From Endobugula sp965214375 (GTDB lineage: Bacteria > Pseudomonadota > Gammaproteobacteria > Pseudomonadales > Cellvibrionaceae), in contig OZ243947.1 of the NCBI GenBank assembly GCA_965214375.1, positions 124,001 through 188,000 on the forward strand: 64,000 bases of DNA, in the 5' to 3' direction. The position numbers and the translations under genes were made by a program. Below, piece by piece: positions 50,499-59,836 of this stretch; position 1 is the stretch's first letter, and every line of letters begins with the position of its first letter. The notes beneath the pieces are model-generated. The model searched no databases, was not told the origin of the DNA, and was given only the letters and a program-made list of their open reading frames with translations.

Positions 50499-50558
50499 TG
50501 TCTGTTATAATCTCGCAATATTTTCGACTCGTGAGAGTCCAATTGATTGTGGGATATA

Positions 50559-51404
50559 ATGACAACAACAAACGATATCGCTTATTCGCCTGCCGATATA
50601 GAGGCAACGGTTAAACCTGCGCAGGACGAAATTCCTTTCGCGCTGGTAAATGGGGAGGCTTATACGGAACTCCCGAAAGACCTATATATTCCCCCTGATG
50701 CATTGGAAGTCATCCTTGAAGCGTTTGAAGGGCCCCTTGATCTTCTTTTATACCTGATTCGTCGCCAGAATATTGATATTTTGGATATTAATGTCGCACA
50801 GATTACCCACCAATATGTGTCTTATGTGGAAATGATGAATGCCATGCAGTTTGAGTTGGCTGCAGAATATTTGGTGATGGCGGCCATGCTGGCAGAAATT
50901 AAGTCACGTATGCTACTCCCCCGTGTTAAAGAAGAGGAAGAGGAAGGTGAAGACCCGCGTGCGGCGTTGATTCGCCGTTTACAGGAGTATGAGCGCTTTA
51001 AAACAGCAGCCGAGGATATAGAAGAGATGCCACGTATGCATCGTGATATCCATCAGGCAGCCGCGCAAGCACCGGATCGTAATTTGACACGCCCTGACCC
51101 GGACGTGGAGATGAGAGAAATACTGTTAGCCTTATCCGAAGTATTGCGACGTGCGGATATGTTTGAGAGTCATCAGGTCGAGATGGAGCGTATGTCGACT
51201 CGTGAGAGAATGACCCAAGTGCTTGAACGTTTAAGTGCGGAAAAAGTATTTGTGCCTTTTGTAAGCTTGTTTACTGTTTCTGAAGGCCGTTTAGGTGTGA
51301 TTGTCACCTTTATGGCGGTGATGGAGCTGCTTAAAGAGTCTCTGATTGATATTGTACAAAATGAATCTTTTGGCCCGATTCACGTTAAGGCCAAATCAGA
51401 ATAG
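50559..51404 (+). CDS. scpA: Segregation and condensation protein A
   Basis: ScpA is the kleisin that bridges SMC heads together with ScpB. I start at ATG 50559; the extra residues of the longer frame lack a better site. The product has the kleisin core: LEAFEGPLDLLLYLIRRQNIDILDINV near the start, AAEYLVMAAMLAEIKSRMLLPR with the helix that contacts the SMC neck, and a C-terminal winged helix (VIVTFMAVMELLKESLIDI). It lies 60 bases after dps and 21 before scpB. Intact. Confidence 0.94.
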   Translation: MTTTNDIAYSPADIEATVKPAQDEIPFALVNGEAYTELPKDLYIPPDALEVILEAFEGPLDLLLYLIRRQNIDILDINVAQITHQYVSYVEMMNAMQFELAAEYLVMAAMLAEIKSRMLLPRVKEEEEEGEDPRAALIRRLQEYERFKTAAEDIEEMPRMHRDIHQAAAQAPDRNLTRPDPDVEMREILLALSEVLRRADMFESHQVEMERMSTRERMTQVLERLSAEKVFVPFVSLFTVSEGRLGVIVTFMAVMELLKESLIDIVQNESFGPIHVKAKSE

Positions 51405-51425
51405 CCATACTAGGTACTATGTGTG

Positions 51426-52160
51426 ATGGAAAAAGATCAACTGAAAAAAATTATTGAAGGCGCATTATTAGCTTATGCGCAGCCGCTATCGACGGATAAA
51501 CTGCATTCCCTGTTTGCCACAGAAAGTGCTGATACCGATGAAGGTGAGAAAACTATTATTGCTGCTGACGTGGCTAAAGAAGATATCAATGCAGCCTTGG
51601 AAACACTTCAACAAGAGTGTGAAGGTCGCGGGTTTGAATTGAATAAAGTTGGCAGTGGTTGGCGTTTTCAGGTGCGTGAAGAAACCGCGCCTTGGGTAAA
51701 TAAGCTGTGGGCAGAAAAACCACAGCGCTATTCACGAGCATTGATGGAAACCTTGGCGATTATCGCTTATCGCCAACCGATTACTCGTGGTGATATTGAA
51801 GAAATTCGTGGTGTTGCGGTGAGTGGTCATATCATTAAAACACTTAGCGAGCGCGAATGGGTCAAGGTCATTGGTCATCGAGATGTGCCCGGTCGGCCGG
51901 CATTGTATGCAACTACTAAACAATTTTTGGATTATTTTAATTTGGAAAGCTTGGAAGAACTCCCCAGTTTGCAAGAGCTGACAGATATTGAAGCCGTAAC
52001 ACCACAATTGGATCTGTCTGAAAGTTCTGACGAAACGTCCCCAGAACAAACATCTGATGAACAAACATCGTCAGACGACGCCGTAGAGCAAGTACAAGAA
52101 ACACCAGAGCATGCATCATCTGATAATGCCGATCTTGATGATGAACAGGTTATCCATTGA
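51426..52160 (+). CDS. scpB: Segregation and condensation protein B
   Basis: Partner of ScpA in the SMC complex. I choose ATG 51426; a GTG one codon earlier is also possible. The 244-residue product has two winged-helix domains, KIIEGALLAYAQPLSTDKLHSLF and ALMETLAIIAYRQPITRGDIEEIRGV with GHIIKTLSEREWVKVIGHRDVPGRPALYAT. A long acidic, Ser/Glu-rich tail (about 52010-52150) is probably disordered. The stop overlaps the rluB start by one base. Intact. Confidence 0.93.
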   Translation: MEKDQLKKIIEGALLAYAQPLSTDKLHSLFATESADTDEGEKTIIAADVAKEDINAALETLQQECEGRGFELNKVGSGWRFQVREETAPWVNKLWAEKPQRYSRALMETLAIIAYRQPITRGDIEEIRGVAVSGHIIKTLSEREWVKVIGHRDVPGRPALYATTKQFLDYFNLESLEELPSLQELTDIEAVTPQLDLSESSDETSPEQTSDEQTSSDDAVEQVQETPEHASSDNADLDDEQVIH

Positions 52161-53047
52161 TGAATAAATCTGTCGACTTGTCTTCCGATTCTCCGCGAGG
52201 AGAAAAGTTACAAAAAGTATTGGCGCGTGCGGGACTGGGTTCTCGACGCGAAATGGAACGTGTCATTGAACAAGGAAAAGTGGTTGTTAATGGTAACGTT
52301 GCACAGCTTGGTGATCGTGTTGAAGTAACCGATCGGGTTGAGGTTAATGGCCGCCGCGTACAACAGGTCAAGCCTGAACAACGACGTATTCGCGTATTAT
52401 TATATAACAAGCCCGATGGTGAGATATGCACTCGTTCAGATCCGGAAGGCCGTCCGACCGTCTATGACCGTTTGCCACCGATTAAAGGCGACCGTTGGAT
52501 ATCCGTCGGTCGTTTAGATTTCAATACCAGTGGTTTATTGTTGTTCACCAATGAAGGTGAGCTAGCGACCCAACTCATGCACCCTTCTTCTAATATTGAT
52601 CGTGAATATTTGGTGCGAGTTCAGGGTGCCGTCGACAATGATATGAAACAGCGCTTGCGTGATGGTGTTATGCTGGAAGACGGTGTCGCTAAATTTACCG
52701 ATATTGTAGATGGTGCAGGCGAAGGGAGTCGTAATCAGTGGTTTTACTGTGTGGTGATGGAAGGGCGCAATCGAGAAGTACGTCGTTTGTGGGAATCTCA
52801 GGGTGTGACCGTGAGTCGTTTGAAGCGTGTGCGTTACGGTAATATTTTTATTCCTTCTCATGTGCGAGTAGGGCAGTGGATAGAGCTCGATAATAAGGAA
52901 ATAAAAGATCTTTGTTTAACTGCAGGTACGGAAGCACCAGAGTCTCAACCATTAACACGTGCGCAGAAAGAGATTCGTGAGCGGCACCAGCGCAAGCTGC
53001 GTAGCAGCCGGCAGACAGTCAATAATCGTAAAAAGTCTAAGCGCTAA
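52160..53047 (+). CDS. rluB: 23S rRNA pseudouridine(2605) synthase RluB
   Basis: Converts U2605 of 23S rRNA to pseudouridine. The 295-residue product has an S4 domain (EKLQKVLARAGLGSRREMERVIEQG), the catalytic Asp in GRLDFNTSGLLLFTNEGE, VYDRLPPI, and the RluB-like C-terminal region with EGRNREVRRLWESQG. The basic tail (RHQRKLRSS... NNRKKSKR) may help RNA binding. scpA-scpB-rluB is a conserved trio. It converges with the diguanylate cyclase gene. Intact. Confidence 0.93.
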   Translation: MNKSVDLSSDSPRGEKLQKVLARAGLGSRREMERVIEQGKVVVNGNVAQLGDRVEVTDRVEVNGRRVQQVKPEQRRIRVLLYNKPDGEICTRSDPEGRPTVYDRLPPIKGDRWISVGRLDFNTSGLLLFTNEGELATQLMHPSSNIDREYLVRVQGAVDNDMKQRLRDGVMLEDGVAKFTDIVDGAGEGSRNQWFYCVVMEGRNREVRRLWESQGVTVSRLKRVRYGNIFIPSHVRVGQWIELDNKEIKDLCLTAGTEAPESQPLTRAQKEIRERHQRKLRSSRQTVNNRKKSKR

Positions 53048-53050
53048 CGG

Positions 53051-54031
53051 TTAGTGTTGTTTAATAGACAGGTTGCGTTTGGTGTGGCTTTGCTGATCGT
53101 TGTTGGTAAACTCTACGCGATTACGACCATTATTCTTGGCAACATACAGTACTTTATCTGCCTGTTCCATCATTTCTTCGGGTGTTTTGCAAACAGCTGA
53201 ACAACTGCCTCCAATACTGATGGTTACACTTAATGTTTTTTTATCCCCTTTCTTTACGGGTACTTTTACCGCAGAGACATTTTCACGAATTCTTTCTGCA
53301 ATAATCATCGCGCCTAACAAATTACTCTTATTTAAAATAATGACAAATTCTTCGCCACCATAACGATAGGCCACATCGGTTTGACGAGTTGTTGATAGGA
53401 TACAATGAGCTACTTCCTTAAGTACTTTATCTCCCATTGCATGCCCATACGTGTCATTAATACTTTTGAAATGATCAATATCAAGCATTAACACACAAAA
53501 ATCTTGATCGTAACGTTGTGACATTTGCCACTCGTGTTTGATTGCCGTCTCTAATGCTCCGCGATTTCCCAAGCCTGTGAGTGGATCACGTAGTGCTTGT
53601 TGAATGGCATCTCGGTAATGAATCGCGTTGCGCAAAGGGTAAATTAATATGCTTAATAAACTTTCGATATGTAATAGTTCAGATTCGGTAAAGCGTTGTT
53701 TACGGCTGAAAATAATATTACCTAATTCTTCGCCATGTAAATTCAAGGAATAGTCTGTCGTATGTGTCGTTATTTTTCCAAGTTTGAGATCAAGGCTTTT
53801 TTCTGGCAATAGATAAGAACAACTATTAATTTTAAGGAGTTGCTGTAATTGTCCAAAGAAAAGATCAAACAACGGTTCCAGTTTAAGTGTTGTTTGTAAC
53901 AATGCCGTTAGCTGTAACTGAACATTGGTTTCTGTTGCATTAGCAGCTTGTAAAATATGTTCCTGATCCAGTATATTCTCTGCACTACTATGAACATGCT
54001 TGTCCGGTGATTGATAAACAGTTGTCGCCAT
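53051..54031 (-). CDS. GGDEF diguanylate cyclase with sensory N-terminus
   Basis: Makes cyclic di-GMP. The 326-residue product (start taken at the ATG at 54031; longer frames reach 54097 with a TTG) has a roughly 150-residue N-terminal domain of no clear family, possibly GAF-like (about residues 40-150, with ESLLSILIYPLRNAIHYR), then GGDEF with DPLTGLGNRGALE, DIDHFKSINDTYGH and the active-site motif YRYGGEEFVIIL. No RxxD inhibitory site is clear. No membrane segment is seen, so it is probably cytoplasmic. It may serve the biofilm pathway that also uses LapG (inference). Intact. Confidence 0.88.
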   Translation of the reverse strand: MATTVYQSPDKHVHSSAENILDQEHILQAANATETNVQLQLTALLQTTLKLEPLFDLFFGQLQQLLKINSCSYLLPEKSLDLKLGKITTHTTDYSLNLHGEELGNIIFSRKQRFTESELLHIESLLSILIYPLRNAIHYRDAIQQALRDPLTGLGNRGALETAIKHEWQMSQRYDQDFCVLMLDIDHFKSINDTYGHAMGDKVLKEVAHCILSTTRQTDVAYRYGGEEFVIILNKSNLLGAMIIAERIRENVSAVKVPVKKGDKKTLSVTISIGGSCSAVCKTPEEMMEQADKVLYVAKNNGRNRVEFTNNDQQSHTKRNLSIKQH

Positions 54032-54386
54032 AATTCTATCCATCAAGATTGTCACTGCTAAACCTCTTATCGACGTTTGTCGGGGATGGTTTAGCAAAAA
54101 TTGTGTGAAAAGACTTTTTTGTCTTTGGTATTGCTAATGCGAAAACTGTACCAAATGTATGCAAAATCATTTTTATCTATAAAAAACAAGGGATAAAAGT
54201 ATGAAGAAATGGGCGCCAACGGTTTATGTCAATCGCTTGACACAATTTTATCGTCTATATAAAGCCTAAAAGTGTCATCAATTTGAGAAAGAGGAACGTT
54301 TTTGCCGCTTGCAGTTACCGATAATCCTTGGGACAATCGGCTCCTTTGACGCTCTGTCCAAGCCAGTAACTACGGATATGAAAACG
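54032..54386. other. Non-coding gap between the diguanylate cyclase and moxR-like gene, with pseudoknot-like pairing
   Basis: No convincing gene here; a 22-codon ORF at 54201-54269 has no features. The stretch 54313-54371 contains several complementary pieces: AGTTAC/GTAACT at its ends, CCGAT (54318-54322) with ATCGG (54336-54340), and CTTGGGACA (54327-54335) with TGTCCAAG (54355-54362). The last pair starts inside the loop of the previous one, so together they would form a pseudoknot. May be a structured leader or chance. Confidence 0.3.
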
Positions 54387-55313
54387 ATGTCAGATGTATG
54401 AGAAAATATTATTAAAGACGTAAATCATTCACTTGATCGTATTGTTTATGGCAAAAGCAAGGAGTTGCGCCAAGCAATTGCTTGTTTAATCGCTGGCGGG
54501 CACCTACTAATTGAAGATTTACCCGGTATGGGTAAAACTACTATGGCTCAGGGTCTTGCAAAAGTCTTTGGGCTTGATTTTCAACGTATACAGTTTACCA
54601 GTGACCTATTACCTGCAGATGTTATTGGCACGTCTATTTATCATCAGACGGATGGTAAATTCACTTTTCATCCCGGCCCGTTATTTACTCAGGTATTACT
54701 AGCAGATGAAATTAATCGGGCGTCGCCCAAAACTCAAAGTGCGTTGTTAGAAGCGATGGGTGAGTATCAGGTAACCGCTGATGGTCATACCTATTCTTTA
54801 AAAAAACCTTTCTTTGTCATTGCCACACAAAACCCACTGCAGCAATCAGGTACATTTCCCTTGCCTGAGTCACAGTTGGATCGTTTTATGATGCGCGTAT
54901 CTTTGGGTTATCCCTCTATAGAAGCAGAACAACAATTACTGCGCAACGGAGGAACACAAGACCAACTGGCAACGTTGGATCCTGTCATTACGGCTGAACA
55001 GCTAGCTGAGTTGGGAAATAAAGTTCACCATGTGCAAGTCAGTGACAATGTACTCCATTATTTGCAACGGTTGTTGGCATACACCCGTGAATCTGACGAT
55101 TTTGTGTGTGGATTATCTCCGAGAGCGGCATTGTCTTGGTTGCACGCCGCAAAAGCCTGGGCAGTGTTACAACAACGTGATTATCTTATACCGGATGATC
55201 TGCAGGAATTGGCGCTGGTTATTATCGGTCATCGCTTATTGCCAAAAGAGAGTCTGGCGTTGGCAACAGCCGCAGTGAATCGTATGCTGCAGCCAGTTTC
55301 TGTGTTGAATTGA
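54387..55313 (+). pseudogene. MoxR-family AAA ATPase with an early in-frame TGA
   Basis: MoxR ATPases act as chaperones for partners encoded next to them, here DUF58 and transglutaminase proteins. From ATG 54387 the frame reads MSDV, then TGA (54399-54401), then ENIIKDVNHSLDRIVYGKSKELRQAI without a break into the conserved ATPase. The missing piece is normal for the family N-terminus. The rest is complete: Walker A in DLPGMGKTTMAQ, Walker B in VLLADEINRASPKTQSALLEAM, TQNPLQQSGTFPLPESQLDRF. A TTG at 54465 could restart translation, but AAGGAG lies directly against it and the conserved VYG helix would be lost. The stop overlaps the DUF58 start (TGATG). Confidence 0.65.
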
Positions 55314-56308
55314 TGCGACCGTTTGCCGTTTTTTCCCGTTGGCATCAACGCTGGTTAAAACGGCGCATTCCTCCTTCAAGATATCATACCCTAGATCGTA
55401 AAAATATTTTTATCTTTCCTAACAAAACAGGCTTTGCTTTCTTGTTGACTGTCTGCCTTTTATGGTTACTAGGAACCAACTATCAAAATAATCTAGTGAT
55501 TATGTTGGCGTTTTTACTGATCTCTTTAATGCACACCTGTATTTTTTACACCTACCAGAATTTTTCAGGTCTTTGTATTGAATTGAGGTCAATAGAGAAT
55601 GGGTTTTGTGGTGATTTTTCTCAAGTCACGTTATTACTGAAAGGTAAGCACCCGCATCATAATATTTTAATGCAGTGGAATGATAGTGAGCCGGTGTCTG
55701 TGAGCCTTGAAAAAAATTGTTCACAGATGATTACCCTGTGTTTACCGTTAAATGATCGTGGCTGGTTAGTCCCCGGAAGATTGACGTTGGCTACTCAGTA
55801 TCCTTTGGGACTATTAATATCTTGGACACATATCGATTTCGGTATTCGTATTTTGTCCTATCCAAAACCTATAAAAACCATATTGCCAGATAAACAATGG
55901 ACGGTTATAGAAAGTGATAACAGTGAACAGGTGGTGAATCGTTCAATATCGGATATGGTTGATGATATTGCACATTTGCGTGAGTATCAGAAAGGGGATG
56001 TTGCTAGAGATATTGCCTGGAAAACCTTCGCCAAAGGTCAGGGGCCCGCTAAGAAAGTGTATGAGTCTATGACAGCAGTAGAAAAACAACAGTGGTTCGA
56101 TTGGGATAGGTTCTCTGGTTTTTCTATAGAAGAAAGGTTGTCTCGCCTGTGTTATTGTGTGTTACAAGAGGAGAAAAATAATTATTTTTACGGCTTAAAA
56201 TTACCGGGCTTGATATTACCTTTGGGTAGTGGAGCCGCACATCAAACCAATTTATTACAGGCTTTGGCCCTATATAACAAAGACACAGGTGAAGGTACTG
56301 AGCCCTGA
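55313..56308 (+). CDS. DUF58 membrane protein
   Basis: A 331-residue protein with two adjacent N-terminal membrane segments (GFAFLLTVCLLWLLG and NNLVIMLAFLLISLMHTCIFY) and a C-terminal DUF58 (vWA-like) region marked by DDIAHLREYQKGDVARDIAWKTFAKGQ. DUF58 proteins form an operon with a MoxR ATPase and a transglutaminase, a widespread set of uncertain function thought to act on the envelope. The gene itself is intact, but both neighbours carry lesions, so it may already be without its partners. Confidence 0.85.
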   Translation: MRPFAVFSRWHQRWLKRRIPPSRYHTLDRKNIFIFPNKTGFAFLLTVCLLWLLGTNYQNNLVIMLAFLLISLMHTCIFYTYQNFSGLCIELRSIENGFCGDFSQVTLLLKGKHPHHNILMQWNDSEPVSVSLEKNCSQMITLCLPLNDRGWLVPGRLTLATQYPLGLLISWTHIDFGIRILSYPKPIKTILPDKQWTVIESDNSEQVVNRSISDMVDDIAHLREYQKGDVARDIAWKTFAKGQGPAKKVYESMTAVEKQQWFDWDRFSGFSIEERLSRLCYCVLQEEKNNYFYGLKLPGLILPLGSGAAHQTNLLQALALYNKDTGEGTEP

Positions 56309-58260
56309 GTTGCCCCTGAGCCGACAACTCTTACGTTTGCTGCTGATTGTTTATTGTTTAGTGATTTTTTTACATCGAGAAAATGTTTATTGGTGGATGC
56401 TGTTGTCCTTTATCGGTATCTCTCTGTGGAGAGTCAATATACAGCGTCAGCAATGGCGACAACCGCGCACGCTGTTAAAGATATTATTGGTCGTGCTGAG
56501 TTTCTCATTGGTATTGGTGGAATACCGCCAGCTATTTGCCTTTGAACCCATGTTGATGATGTTATTGTTCGCTTTAGGCCTTAAAATAATGGAACTGCGA
56601 TATCGACGTGATTATGTTTTAGTACTTTTTTTATCCTGCTTTATTGTTGCCTGCAGTTTCTTATTTAAACAATCTATTTTGCACAGCTTGTCTGGTTTAT
56701 TAACGGTTGTCTTTATTATTGTTGCGCTATTACAAGTGCATTATCAATGGCAGATACATTATTCATTACAGCAATCTTTTTCTCTGGCGATTAGAATGTT
56801 ATTGCAAAGTATGCTGTTAATGGTTGTGTTAATGTTGGTTATACCGAGAATAGCTCCACTATGGTCAGTACCGTTGACCTCTGGAACAGCCACTAGCGGT
56901 ATTAGTGATAGTATGGCACCTGGAGATTTTGATCAGTTGATTCGCAGTAATGAATTGGCATTCCGTCTGTCGTATATAGCATCAGAACCGTTGGCGCCAT
57001 CACAACTGGCGTGGTTTGGTGTTTGATAAGTTTGATGGACGGCGTTGGCAGCGCTCCATACCCATTAACCAAGTGGTTAACCAAAAAAATAATCAATCAA
57101 CGGTACGATCACAAGCTGAAAAAGTCAGTTATGAGATCATTTTGGAGCCTACCGGGCAACATTGGTTGTATGGTATTGCCGATTTTTCTATAGAAAATAA
57201 TAATTTATCAACTATTTATACCAATGTCGGAGAGGTATTTGTTAAAGATAGAATTGATCAGCGTATTAAATATGTTGCGAATTCGTATAAATCGGCGCCT
57301 CAACATGCTATGGCGGCTGATGAATATCAACGCTTAATAGCGTTGCCGGACAACATTAACCCTGAAACCAGAAAACAGGCTCAGCAGTGGTATGCAGAAT
57401 CCGATAACGCTTTGGATTACATTAATACGGTCTTGGATTTTTATCGTTCCCACTTTACCTATACGCTCCCTCCCCCTAAATTAGGTATTCACAGTGTGGA
57501 TGAATTTTTGTTTCAATCGCAGCAGGGGTTTTGTGAGCACTATGCCAGTAGTTTGGTGGTATTGATGCGTAGTGTCGGTATTCCTGCCAGAGTAGTTGTG
57601 GGGTATCAGGGTGGACGATGGAATGCTAAAGAAGCGTTTTTGAGTGTCTATCAACGCGATGCTCATGCGTGGGCTGAAGTATGGTTGCAGGGTAGTGGTT
57701 GGTTGCGTGTTGATCCCACTGCTGCAGTGTCAGCGCTTAGAATTGAGCAGGGTTTGGAAGCGGCATTGCCAGAAAGTGAAAGGCAGCAGTTATCACATTA
57801 CGCAACCGATTATCGTTGGGTTAAATATTGGTATGGTCAATGGCAAACGTTGAACTATCGTTGGCAACATTGGGTACTTGACTATGATGCCGTCAAACAA
57901 AAAAATCTATTGCAGTCGCTTTTGGGAAAGGTTACTTCTTTTAAGTTGGCATTATTATTATTGATTCCGTTGATCATTGTTGCTTTGGTTTTGAATATTG
58001 GTTTGTTATTGCGTTATCTCACACCACTGGATAGAGAACATAAAATAATAAATAAAGTACACAAAAAATTAACAGCGCTAGTGGTAGATAAGCAACCCGG
58101 AGAAACGCTCAATCAATATCTTCAGCGTGCCAGCGAGTACCTGCCTGAACGTTTACACACTCTACAACAGTTACAGTTAATACTGGAGACGTTATTTTAT
58201 AAACCTGAAGCGGATAGAAGCCAATGGGATAAGGCAGATAAGATCATCCGAACGTTGTAA
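56289..58260 (+). pseudogene. TgpA-like transmembrane transglutaminase (DUF3488), frameshifted
   Basis: TgpA-type proteins have several N-terminal membrane helices and a periplasmic transglutaminase domain. The N-terminal part (from GTG 56289, first helices about LLRLLLIVYCLVIFL) runs in one frame to 57026. Near 57006 about five bases seem to be lost where relatives read QLYWRGLV; the sequence continues in another frame as WRGLVFDKFDGRRW to 58260. The downstream part holds the full catalytic triad: Cys in QGFCEHYASSLVVLMRSVGIPARVVVGY, His in DAHAWAEVWL, Asp in LRVDPTAAV, then one last helix and a DUF4129-like tail. The lesion splits helices from enzyme, so the product is likely inactive. Confidence 0.85.
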
Positions 58261-58313
58261 GACTACGAATGTAAAGACTGCGCGCGCGCCATCAAGCAAA
58301 TGCTTACCAGATG

Positions 58314-58348
58314 AGCCACGGTTTCTAAACAATGTAGAAGCCGTGGCT
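58314..58348. terminator. Hairpin between tgpA-like gene and tusE, possible terminator
   Basis: AGCCACGGTTTCT and AGAAGCCGTGGCT pair at 12 of 13 positions around a 9-base loop. No T run follows on either strand, so it is not a standard terminator. It lies between convergent genes, flanked by GC-alternating stretches near 58279-58290 and 58358-58372 that could pair partly with each other. Confidence 0.4.
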
Positions 58349-58408
58349 GAAGGCTAAGACGCGTGTGCGCATACTATTAATATAGACGTTAGTGAGTGTT
58401 ATTCAATT

Positions 58409-58717
58409 TTATAAACAATGAGTGGGTCGCGGGAGACCAGCCAGTTTACTGGCGACCTTGGCTGGGCTGGGTGGAAACAGACGCATTAAATAGAGACTAT
58501 TACCTTTTTCCTTGCCCAGATGTAATGCGGTATATTTTACCAGTGCCCGCATTGCGGGTGATACCTCGAACTCCTTATAAAACGCGCGTAGTAGATGGAT
58601 AAGTTCCCAATGTGCAGCAGATAACTCAATATGATCTTGTTGTGCAAGCTCGGTAGCAATCGCTTCTGTCCATTGAGTATGATCCTTGAGATAACCCTCT
58701 TTATCGGTGGCAATCAT
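58409..58717 (-). CDS. tusE: Sulfur relay protein TusE (DsrC-like)
   Basis: TusE takes sulfur from TusBCD and passes it to MnmA for 2-thiouridine at tRNA wobble position 34. The 102-residue product has the DsrC fold markers GYLKDHTQWTEAIA, HWELIHLLRAFYKEF, and the swinging C-terminal arm with the active cysteine next to the end (RPTHCL). It follows tusB by 2 bases in the tusDCBE order. Intact. Confidence 0.95.
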   Translation of the reverse strand: MIATDKEGYLKDHTQWTEAIATELAQQDHIELSAAHWELIHLLRAFYKEFEVSPAMRALVKYTALHLGKEKGNSLYLMRLFPPSPAKVASKLAGLPRPTHCL

Positions 58718-58719
58718 AG

Positions 58720-59022
58720 TTAAAACCAGCTGTGTGATAAAGGGTGTTCAACGCTGAGCTCGACAAACCTGTTGTCATTAATGAGATGGATGTTTTGTAA
58801 TAAATGACTCTCTTCGATGCCACGCGCGTCAATATCGTCTTGCAAGGCATAACAATACTGAATGCGACCTAAGTGCTCTGCCTGATTATGGCTATTGATT
58901 GCCCCATAAACACCATCGCCCATCAATAAAATGCTGTCTCCGGTTTTATAACGTGTAAGGCACTGATGCAATGCCTGATGATGAAATGGCGATTGATTGA
59001 CAATATGAAGAATCTTTTTCAT
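58720..59022 (-). CDS. tusB: Sulfur relay protein TusB
   Basis: Subunit of the TusBCD heterohexamer in the 2-thiouridine relay. The 100-residue product starts MKKILHIVNQSPFHHQAL and has DSILLMGDGVYGAI, both normal for TusB. TusB itself does not carry the main active cysteine. It lies 2 bases after tusC. Intact. Confidence 0.92.
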   Translation of the reverse strand: MKKILHIVNQSPFHHQALHQCLTRYKTGDSILLMGDGVYGAINSHNQAEHLGRIQYCYALQDDIDARGIEESHLLQNIHLINDNRFVELSVEHPLSHSWF

Positions 59023-59024
59023 GA

Positions 59025-59378
59025 TTAAAAACTCAACAAATGGTCTTGGGTAGACATTAACTCTTGCACTTGAGGCGCTGTTAATACAGATACAGGAATT
59101 GTGATGTTTTTATCACTGAGTCCGCGTTGGTGTAGTGATTGTTCACAGACAAAGAGTTGATCAATATCATACAGGGTAAATGCAGACAGTATTTTGTGTA
59201 CATTTTTTTGTTGATTTTTCTCGGGTAATTGTGCGTGGTTTAGTTGGAAAACGCCATCATCGATAAAGAGGATACTGAGTGTTTGTCCGTAAGCCGAGCT
59301 TGCCAGAATTGCATCCAGCGCCTCTTTGGCGATAATGTTGCCGTAAGGTGATTGGCGCAATATAAATAATAACTTCAT
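59025..59378 (-). CDS. tusC: Sulfur relay protein TusC
   Basis: Subunit of TusBCD. The 117-residue product has LLFILRQSPYGNIIAKEALDAIL at the start and LSILFIDDGVFQL, the DsrF-like pattern. It begins immediately after tusD, and the four genes are tightly packed in one operon. Intact. Confidence 0.93.
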   Translation of the reverse strand: MKLLFILRQSPYGNIIAKEALDAILASSAYGQTLSILFIDDGVFQLNHAQLPEKNQQKNVHKILSAFTLYDIDQLFVCEQSLHQRGLSDKNITIPVSVLTAPQVQELMSTQDHLLSF

Positions 59379-59768
59379 TTAGCCTCCGAAAGTTAGTATG
59401 CGATCGGAGTTTACCGCTGCATCTACCAGTTGCCCCAGACCAGAGAGTTCAAAAGCGGGCAATAAATTATGCGCAGTTTTGTCGTAGCGTATTGCTTCTT
59501 GTTCGTTAATAATGCCGCGTCTTAATCCTGCAGCAATACAAACAACCATATCAATATCATATTGTTTGGCTAATATCTGCCATTGTTCTGTCAGCGCTAA
59601 TTCATCTTGAGGTATCGTGTTGAGACCTGAGCCGTGTTGTACGCCCTCATGATAGAAAAAAACGCGATAGATACTGTGCCCAGCGACCAACGCAGCTTTT
59701 GTAAAGCGATAAGCATTTAGCGCAGAGCAAGATGAGGGTGAGCTGTAAATGGTCAATGAAAATATCAT
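59379..59768 (-). CDS. tusD: Sulfurtransferase subunit TusD
   Basis: TusD receives persulfide sulfur from TusA. The 129-residue product carries the conserved cysteine in DMVVCIAAGLRRGI. The N-terminus (IFSLTIYSSP) and GHSIYRVFFYHEGVQ match DsrE-type proteins. It is the first gene of the tusDCBE operon. A terminator upstream separates it from the Bax-inhibitor-like gene. Intact. Confidence 0.95.
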   Translation of the reverse strand: MIFSLTIYSSPSSCSALNAYRFTKAALVAGHSIYRVFFYHEGVQHGSGLNTIPQDELALTEQWQILAKQYDIDMVVCIAAGLRRGIINEQEAIRYDKTAHNLLPAFELSGLGQLVDAAVNSDRILTFGG

Positions 59769-59783
59769 AACGACGATTGTACA

Positions 59784-59810
59784 AAAAAAGCCCCGTAAAC
59801 GGGGCTTTTT
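59784..59810 (-). terminator. Terminator between the Bax-inhibitor-like gene and tusD
   Basis: AAAAAGCCCC and GGGGCTTTTT pair perfectly around GTAAAC. On the minus strand it follows the stop of the upstream gene and ends in a T run, so it terminates that gene just before the tusD start. Confidence 0.9.
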
Positions 59811-59836
59811 ATTAATACCATTGCTTTAATAATTAC

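Noticed and set aside
54201..54269. 22-codon ORF upstream of the moxR-like gene
   Set aside because: Short, no ribosome site, no signal or domain; the same frame continuing toward moxR after a stop is probably chance.
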